Part shown: positions 16,101-20,611 of the stretch, one piece after another
How positions within the stretch are numbered: position 1 is the first letter of the stretch
How the letters are laid out: each line of letters begins with the position of its first letter
Origin: JAIBAI01 sp044238875
Lineage (GTDB): Bacteria; Bacteroidota; Bacteroidia; M30B66
Assembly (NCBI GenBank): GCA_044238875.1
Contig: JBIICM010000022.1
Span: 1 to 20,611, forward strand
Reading direction: 5' to 3'
DNA: 20,611 nt
Notes under the pieces: model-generated
Databases searched by the model: none
Told to the model about the DNA's origin: nothing
What the model saw: the letters and a program-made list of their open reading frames with translations, nothing else
Position numbers and translations under genes: made by a program

Positions 16101-16553
16101 ATGAAAAAATTATTGATTTTATTGGCGTTGTTTATAGCCTCCATCAATCAACTATCGGCTCAGCGCAGTAAAAAAGGCTTCGAATATACCGGTACCCGCG
16201 CCCGGTATTCCTTTCTCGGTAAAAGTAAAATGTTCTCTGAAGGTGTTAAGCAAATGGAATATACCGTTTACTGGAACAAGAAGAAAAATACAGTTACTGT
16301 GAATGCCGGTCCCCGTGAAAAATGGTATACGATTCAGCTTACAGGCCTCGATACCATTCACGGCAATGTTACCCACACCGGTTTGCTTGAAGGCACTGAT
16401 TCATCTGCCGATGCTGAAACACTCGCTAAATCGCGTTGTGAAGTGCGCTTTTTAATGGATAAGGTATCAGTAAAAATCGGAGAATCCAGATTGGAAGAGT
16501 ACCTCATTGATGGCGCCCTTGTTTGGGATGACCGCAAAATAGGGCAAAAATAA
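16101..16553 (+). CDS. Small secreted hypothetical protein
   Basis: I place the start at ATG 16101, giving MKKLLILLALFIASINQLSAQ as a clear Sec signal peptide. The in-frame ATG at 16083 would add six residues and overlap the -7 box. The protein has 150 residues; the mature part of about 129 residues is hydrophilic, with predicted beta strands (YTVYWNKKKNTVTVNAG, EKWYTIQLTGLDTI, CEVRFLMDKVSVKIGESRLEEYLI). It has one cysteine and no membrane anchor or lipobox. The alternating pattern suggests a small periplasmic beta-sandwich or lipocalin-like fold, but I recognise no family. Its own promoter suggests it is independent of murQ. Confidence 0.75.
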   Translation: MKKLLILLALFIASINQLSAQRSKKGFEYTGTRARYSFLGKSKMFSEGVKQMEYTVYWNKKKNTVTVNAGPREKWYTIQLTGLDTIHGNVTHTGLLEGTDSSADAETLAKSRCEVRFLMDKVSVKIGESRLEEYLIDGALVWDDRKIGQK

Positions 16554-16573
16554 GGGGCAGTAAGCCTGCCCCC
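16544..16573 (-). terminator. Intrinsic terminator, best for minus-strand transcripts (ssb)
   Basis: Read on the minus strand, GGGGCAG-GCTTA-CTGCCCC forms a 7-bp GC-rich stem (16554-16572) followed at once by TTATTTTTG, a good T-rich tail. It lies about 100 bases past the ssb stop and touches the 3' end of the small secreted protein gene. On the plus strand the same hairpin lacks a T-run, so it would be a weaker terminator there. Confidence 0.65.
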
Positions 16574-16668
16574 TGAATTAATAAATTACATAAACTATTC
16601 AATGTATACTGGCCGTGTATTAATTTTTGGGTTGTTATAATCTAAATCGGCCTTAATTTCAGGTATGC

Positions 16669-17016
16669 TTAATCTTTCTTTTTCAAATTGCCAACTTTCA
16701 GTATCTCATTAACAGAGATTTCTGATACGTATTTTTTCTGGCCTTCCTTGTCGGTATATGACCTGTTGAGCAATTTGCCTTCGATGGCAATTTCGTTTCC
16801 CTTTTCAAGGTACTTCTGAGCAAATTCAGCTTGTTTACCCCAGGCTGACAGATTGTGCCACTGGGTTTCGCTTACCATGTTGCCATCGCTGTCTTTATAC
16901 TTTTCAGTGGTGGCCAGCGAAATCTTCGCCAGTTTCTTGCCTCCGGCAAGATCCTTGATTTCGGGATTTCCGCCCAGATTACCAATCAGGCGGACAGAGT
17001 TTCTAAGGTTGTTCAT
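16669..17016 (-). CDS. ssb: Single-stranded DNA-binding protein, short form
   Basis: SSB coats single-stranded DNA in replication, recombination and repair. The 115-residue protein is one OB-fold: MNNLRNSVRLIGNLGGNPEIKDL, KLAKISLATTEKYKDSDG, TQWHNLSAWGKQAEFAQKYLEKGNEIAIEGKL and RSYTDKEGQKKYVSEI are standard SSB segments. It ends in GNLKKKD and lacks both the disordered linker and the acidic DDDIPF-like tip that recruits partner proteins. It may be a secondary SSB paralogue, since Bacteroidota often carry more than one; the main copy would be elsewhere. Upstream on the minus strand is an AT-rich leader with a GGCGCC-centred palindrome (17057-17070). The gene stands between oppositely oriented neighbours. 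Confidence 0.93.
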   Translation of the reverse strand: MNNLRNSVRLIGNLGGNPEIKDLAGGKKLAKISLATTEKYKDSDGNMVSETQWHNLSAWGKQAEFAQKYLEKGNEIAIEGKLLNRSYTDKEGQKKYVSEISVNEILKVGNLKKKD

Positions 17017-17252
17017 GTTTTGTGTTTTTTAAGGGTTAATGAATTAAAAATTAAAAAAAAGGCGCCTTTTCCGGTATCAATGTCATTGAGGAAGCGAAAG
17101 TCTGACAAGGTTTTTGAAATAGCTGCATAAGAATCATTTACAGGCGGTTATATCCGTTTTGAAATGTTTCAACGCACTTATTTTAAAATATTTTTTGATT
17201 TATGGATGTTGTATTTTACTTTGGTCTTTCATTATTCTTTAAATCATTTATT
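17017..17252. other. Divergent intergenic gap between ssb and the zinc-ribbon gene
   Basis: This 236-bp AT-rich gap holds two palindromes: AAAAGGCGCCTTTT (17057-17070), followed on the minus strand by a long T-run, and TTGAAA-TG-TTTCAA (17159-17172). TAATTTTT on the minus strand (17046-17053) is a one-mismatch -7 candidate for ssb. No coding region is evident. Confidence 0.4.
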
Positions 17253-17615
17253 ATGGTAACAATTTTAAAAACCTGCCATGAGTGCGGGGAAAAAATTCGC
17301 GGTAGAAGCGACAAAAAATTCTGCTCTCCTGATTGCCGCACATGCTTTCATAACAGACACCGGGGTCTTGAATCGCAGGTGATGCGCGCCATCAACAGGG
17401 TGCTTTTGCGAAACCGGAAGATTTTAATGGAATGTGCCGGCGGTAACAATAGTTCAAGAATTCCGGTAATTATTCTTCAGTCAAGAGGTTTCGATTTCTC
17501 GTTCTACACCCATTGCAGACCCGATCGCAGGGGCAAAGATGTAATCTATTGCTATGATTACGGATATCAGCGGCTCGACCAGCATAAGGTTCAGATCTGC
17601 ATGTTGCGTTCCTGA
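17253..17615 (+). CDS. Small zinc-ribbon protein conserved in Bacteroidota, function unknown
   Basis: I choose ATG 17253 (MVTILKTCHECGEKIRGRS), giving 120 residues. The open frame extends upstream to 17202, but those 17 residues are hydrophobic and fall in the AT-rich leader. Residues 8-28 hold CHECG and CSPDC, a four-cysteine zinc ribbon of the form CxxC-x14-CxxxC, followed by the basic segment RTCFHNRHRG. The rest has helical RAINRVLLRNRKILMEC and a C-terminal FDFSFYTHCRPDRRGKDVIYCYDYGYQRL segment. From memory, Bacteroidota genomes commonly carry proteins with this layout (a ribbon, an RxNRxIL helix and a YFCYDxGY-like end), annotated as hypothetical. Nucleic-acid or protein binding is plausible but unproven. 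Confidence 0.8.
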   Translation: MVTILKTCHECGEKIRGRSDKKFCSPDCRTCFHNRHRGLESQVMRAINRVLLRNRKILMECAGGNNSSRIPVIILQSRGFDFSFYTHCRPDRRGKDVIYCYDYGYQRLDQHKVQICMLRS

Positions 17616-17650
17616 ACGATCTTTGAAGGTGCTTTGAAAGCGCAATTCCT

Positions 17651-17658
17651 TAGTTTTG
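17651..17658 (+). promoter_or_regulatory. -7 promoter box for the glycosyltransferase gene
   Basis: TAGTTTTG matches TAnnTTTG and ends four bases before the GTG start at 17663. Two CTTTGAA copies (17621-17627 and 17632-17638) lie upstream but are not at the ideal -33 spacing. Confidence 0.45.
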
Positions 17659-17662
17659 AACC

Positions 17663-18931
17663 GTGAAACCAAAAGTGGTTGTTTTAGGTCCCGGTCCTCA
17701 GTTCAAAGGTGGAATTGCGAATTTTACTGTATCACTTAGCAAAGCGTTTGACAGTTTGGGGGCGGATGTTCATCTGATCAGCTGGAAGAGGCAATATCCA
17801 GCCATAATCCCTCGTGATTTCATTGACAGAAGCTCAAAGGCTGATCTGCTGGCAGGAACGTCAGTAAAAGTTAAGGTTATTCCTGATTACAACAATCCAC
17901 TGAGCTGGTTCAGAACGGCTGATGCCATCGCTGCGATACAACCCGATCTGCTGGTGATTCAATGGGCGATTGCCATTCAGGGCTTGCCGCTGGGTGTTAT
18001 TTGCCGTCGATTAAAAAGAAATAAGCCCCAGATCAAAATTATAATTGATGTACATAACGTTGTTCAAAAGGAAACCGGTAAGCTGGATAAATTCCTGACC
18101 CGTTATGGACTGCTGGGGGCCGATGAATTTATTTTCCATGGTAAACTAACCAGAGAAGAGTTCAGTAATTTCCTTCCAGAGATTAAGCTGGTATCTTCCG
18201 GCCCAAAAACAGGGACAAACGAACGCAGATTTTATGATCTTTTTCACCCGATGTATGACATGTTCACCAGTCAGGACACATTCGACATCGCCGCCGAAAA
18301 AAAGGCGCTTGGTTTGCGTAAAAATGTATTTCTATTTTTTGGCTTTATCAGAAAATACAAAGGTTTGCATTTAGCGATTGAAGCATTTTCAAGGATTGCA
18401 CAAAAGCATCCTGATGCCTCTTTGCTGGTGGTAGGGGAGTCGTTCTGGAATAAATCAAAAGAAAAAAGCCTGCCGGTAAGAATGCAATCTGCCCTATTCA
18501 GGTTCATAAAAAGCATACTCATCAGAAATGCATCAGACGAAAGCAGTTACGATCCGCTTGCCCTGATTGAAAGATTTAAACTCGAAGACCGTGTTGTTGT
18601 TGTGAATCGTTTCATCCCCAACGAAGAGGTTCATAAATGGTTTCTATTAAGCGATGCAGTGGTTTTATTCTATGAGTATGCAACCCCAAGTGGGGTGGAA
18701 TCGCTGGCCTACCATTATGCCAGACCGGTGCTTGCCACCGCTGTAGGTCATTTTGCCTATGCTATTGAAGAAGGAAAAAACGGGTACCTTGCTGAGCCCG
18801 ACAACATAGAAAGTATGGCCGCTGTGATGGAAAAGTTTCTTGCCGCTCCGATTTCAGCCGCCAGCGTTCGTGATTACACGGCTTCACTAACATGGGATCA
18901 ATATGCAGCTGCTATTCTTAAAGGGCTCTGA
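17663..18931 (+). CDS. Glycosyltransferase family 4 protein
   Basis: This is a probable cytoplasmic or membrane-peripheral GT-B glycosyltransferase using a nucleotide-sugar donor; acceptor and product are unknown. It has 422 residues. The N-terminal domain begins VVVLGPGPQFKGGIANFTVSLSKAF with the glycine-rich loop typical of the group. The C-terminal GT4 domain runs from about 215, with FFGFIRKYKGLHLAIEAF, LLVVGES, VVVNRFIPNEEVHKWFLLSDAVVLFY and PSGVESLAYHYARPVLATAVGHF, where Glu346 occupies the donor-binding position. No transmembrane helix or signal peptide is visible. The first codon is GTG; no in-frame ATG lies near it and the N-terminal strand starts right there. It converges on lptC with a 2-bp gap. 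An LPS or capsule role would be inference from the neighbour only. Confidence 0.9.
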   Translation: MKPKVVVLGPGPQFKGGIANFTVSLSKAFDSLGADVHLISWKRQYPAIIPRDFIDRSSKADLLAGTSVKVKVIPDYNNPLSWFRTADAIAAIQPDLLVIQWAIAIQGLPLGVICRRLKRNKPQIKIIIDVHNVVQKETGKLDKFLTRYGLLGADEFIFHGKLTREEFSNFLPEIKLVSSGPKTGTNERRFYDLFHPMYDMFTSQDTFDIAAEKKALGLRKNVFLFFGFIRKYKGLHLAIEAFSRIAQKHPDASLLVVGESFWNKSKEKSLPVRMQSALFRFIKSILIRNASDESSYDPLALIERFKLEDRVVVVNRFIPNEEVHKWFLLSDAVVLFYEYATPSGVESLAYHYARPVLATAVGHFAYAIEEGKNGYLAEPDNIESMAAVMEKFLAAPISAASVRDYTASLTWDQYAAAILKGL

Positions 18932-18933
18932 AT

Positions 18934-19473
18934 TTAGTCGTTGACCCTAACCATCCCTTTTACCTTTCTGATACGGTACTTTGAAAAATCACCCTCTGAT
19001 TCGAAGCCTTCCCCATAAATAATCTTGTCTGGCGATGAAATGGTAGTAAAGACATCTGAATAAATGCGGTTAGCTTTTCTGTCCCAGATTAAATGTTCTG
19101 TATTGAGTTTTTCTCCTTTATCATTGGTTACTATAACGTTATTTCGCGCCTCCATAACTTCTTTGGCATTGTAGCTGATGGCATATCCTGCAGTAAGTTT
19201 TGAAGAAACGCGTCCGTCGGTGGTGTAAAATTCAACCTGTATCCCTTTTCTGAACTCAACATATGCAGGCTCTGTCATGTAAGTTTCTCTTAGGCGGGCT
19301 TTAATTCTGGCACGCAACAGCGATGAATCCGAATAAATCATTTCAACATTGCTGGTGCTTGAAACCGGTAATTCTTTTTCGTTGCTGAGGGCGCTTACTT
19401 CGTTAAGTTCGTTGCGGCATGAAGTGAACGCAATCAGGCATATAGCAATGAATATCCCCAGGGGTTTATTCAT
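18934..19473 (-). CDS. lptC: LPS export ABC transporter periplasmic protein LptC (lipoprotein form)
   Basis: LptC links the LptBFG transporter to the LptA bridge that carries LPS across the periplasm. I place the start at ATG 19473-19471 (MNKPLGIFIAICLIAFTSC), giving 179 residues with a lipoprotein signal and lipidated Cys19. The longer open frame to 19509 adds 12 residues before the signal and overlaps the upstream gene more. The mature part has the LptC/OstA-like beta pattern: GIQVEFYTTDGRVSSKLTAGYAISYNAKEVMEARNNVIVTNDKGEKLNTEHLIWDRKANRIYSD and a final YGEGFESEGDFSKYRI. The start overlaps the end of the outer-membrane protein gene by 8 bp (ATGAATAA), implying translational coupling. An outer-membrane protein gene followed by lptC is an arrangement I recall from other Bacteroidota. 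Confidence 0.88.
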   Translation of the reverse strand: MNKPLGIFIAICLIAFTSCRNELNEVSALSNEKELPVSSTSNVEMIYSDSSLLRARIKARLRETYMTEPAYVEFRKGIQVEFYTTDGRVSSKLTAGYAISYNAKEVMEARNNVIVTNDKGEKLNTEHLIWDRKANRIYSDVFTTISSPDKIIYGEGFESEGDFSKYRIRKVKGMVRVND

Positions 19474-20611
19474 ATTGCCGCTTATGAAACCAACGGTCAT
19501 TAAATGCAATACCCACAGAGAGCCTGAAGATTTGTTCTTTCAGCGAAGCACCATTACTCAATCCTCGTTGTGAGGCCGTTAGAGCGATATTCAGCGTATG
19601 TGTGGCGCTTCTGTTTGCATAGTACGTTTTCCAGACAAAAGGCAGTCCGAAGCCAATGCTGAAACCTAACTCGGGTATAGCCTCTCCGTAAGGCTTAAGG
19701 TATCCGTCGCTATAGAATGCACCGGCTCTGTATCTGATTTTCTGGAAATAATTTCTGGCCCCTGCACCAAAATTCTCCGGCCTGGGATGGTATTGAAAGC
19801 CGGCTGAAATCCGAAAGGAAGACCTAACAGAGTCACGTTCACCAAATTTCCGGAACCTGTTCCAGTCGGTGTATGAAAAATCGGTCATGATCAGCCACTT
19901 ATCATGCGAGTTTTTAAGGGCAAGCGATGCGCCCACGCGCATGGGTAGCAGGATACTCCCTTTCTGACGGTCATTAAAAAGTACAGTATCGGGTTCCTGG
20001 AGGTTTCCCAAAAAGGTAGTGGCCAATAAACCCTGCCGTCCCTGCACGTCAACTGTCGGACTTACCCTGATACCTCCAATCAGATGCAGGGAGTCAAGGC
20101 CGGAGAATAGTTTCCGGCCGGATTTATTACCCAAACTGTCACGTTCCCAGTTGAAGGCTCTTCTGAACCGGTGTTGCGCCAATAGACCGCCGGTATAATC
20201 AAGTCCGTTCAGCCAGATTGTTTTCACCGTTGATGAGCTTCTTATATTTGGATCCTCCGTAAAGCGGGCTTCAGCACTGTAATCCATCCGGCCGAATAAA
20301 TAATTTACCGTTAATCCGATAGAAAGGTTCTTGCTCAGGCGGATGGCATTGGAAAAACCAAGGGATGAAAATCCTCCCGATCCGTTGTTTTGCTGTTCAA
20401 CAGGGGTATTACCGGCCATGATCAGGGTGTCTCTCAGGGTGTAACCGGCTGCGCTGTATGGACTAAGGTTAAGTGCGGCTGTCCATCTGTTTTTTACCAT
20501 TGGAATAGCCAGCGCCAGATAGCCGAATCCTGCGTTTGTTCCGCGATTTTGCTGATTTCCCAGCTGGTAGTTGCCCAGGGCGGAAAAAAAACCTGCTTCC
20601 AAAATTACAAG
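19466..20611 (-). CDS. Outer-membrane beta-barrel protein, truncated at the right window edge
   Basis: The frame is open from the window edge to a TAA at 19468-19466, giving 381 residues of the C-terminal part. A TTG at 20602 could be read as a start, but the frame continues to the edge (LVIL before EAGFF), so the true start is outside. The sequence is a run of amphipathic strands rich in Gly, Ser, Tyr, Phe and Asn, for example LSIGLTVNYLFGRMDYSAEARF, ILLPMRVGASLALK, FRISAGFQYHP and ELGFSIGFGLPFVWKTYYA. It ends IFRLSVGIAFNDRWFHKRQYE. This looks like a large FadL/OmpP1-like or related transport barrel, but the subfamily cannot be fixed. It is cotranscribed with lptC through an 8-bp overlap. 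Confidence 0.8.
   Translation of the reverse strand, partial: LVILEAGFFSALGNYQLGNQQNRGTNAGFGYLALAIPMVKNRWTAALNLSPYSAAGYTLRDTLIMAGNTPVEQQNNGSGGFSSLGFSNAIRLSKNLSIGLTVNYLFGRMDYSAEARFTEDPNIRSSSTVKTIWLNGLDYTGGLLAQHRFRRAFNWERDSLGNKSGRKLFSGLDSLHLIGGIRVSPTVDVQGRQGLLATTFLGNLQEPDTVLFNDRQKGSILLPMRVGASLALKNSHDKWLIMTDFSYTDWNRFRKFGERDSVRSSFRISAGFQYHPRPENFGAGARNYFQKIRYRAGAFYSDGYLKPYGEAIPELGFSIGFGLPFVWKTYYANRSATHTLNIALTASQRGLSNGASLKEQIFRLSVGIAFNDRWFHKRQYE

Noticed and set aside
20600..20602. TTG start for the right-edge outer-membrane protein
   Set aside because: The frame stays open to the window edge and there is no signal peptide after the TTG, so the gene is better treated as truncated.
1..20611. CRISPR arrays, tRNA or rRNA genes, phage or insertion-sequence genes, defence systems
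   Set aside because: I looked for these by eye on both strands and found no regular direct repeats with spacers, cloverleaf-like genes, transposase or integrase motifs, or known defence domains.

Overview
The window looks like a chromosomal segment of a Bacteroidota bacterium, probably of the Cytophagales or a related order. The evidence is the gene content: a single-chain fused E1 alpha/beta 2-oxoacid dehydrogenase, a Bacteroidota-type FabI, an outer-membrane protein next to a short LptC lipoprotein, and a small C4 zinc-ribbon protein typical of the phylum. Several genes also have TAnnTTTG -7 boxes in front of them and no clear Shine-Dalgarno sequence. Coding density is high. No rRNA, tRNA, CRISPR array, transposase, integrase or phage gene was seen.

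Layout from left to right. (1) A secreted protein on the minus strand runs off the left edge (1-572). It is divergent from recN (931-2595), and the 358-bp gap between them holds degenerate stem-loop repeats. recN is followed by fabI (2664-3470) and a putative beta-barrel protein (3476-4249). (2) A minus-strand operon glgE (9981-8029), mak (8025-6370), glgB (6346-4277) encodes the last three steps of the GlgE pathway: maltose to maltose-1-phosphate (Mak), maltose-1-phosphate to linear alpha-1,4-glucan (GlgE), and branching (GlgB). TreS, which normally feeds the pathway from trehalose, is absent here. (3) Divergent from it is a membrane-bound pyrophosphatase (10255-12588) of the potassium-dependent type with an unusual cysteine-rich C-terminal tail. 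A 246-bp gap follows, with the same stem-loop repeat family and a perfect 11-bp inverted repeat. (4) The fused 2-oxoacid dehydrogenase E1 (12835-15255) is followed 2 bp later by the MurNAc-6-phosphate etherase murQ (15258-16073). Next come a small secreted protein (16101-16553), an oppositely oriented short SSB (17016-16669), a zinc-ribbon protein (17253-17615) and a family 4 glycosyltransferase (17663-18931). (5) On the minus strand at the right edge are a truncated outer-membrane protein (20611-19466) and lptC (19473-18934), which overlap by 8 bp. lptC converges on the glycosyltransferase with a 2-bp gap.

Most genes are housekeeping or core metabolism: DNA repair, fatty-acid synthesis, peptidoglycan recycling, alpha-glucan storage and LPS export. 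I found no convincing new multi-gene system. The features most worth following up are the cysteine-rich tail of the pyrophosphatase, a widespread-looking palindromic repeat embedded in frame in glgB, the dispersed stem-loop repeats in two intergenic gaps, and promoters so close to the recN and glycosyltransferase start codons that the mRNAs may be leaderless.
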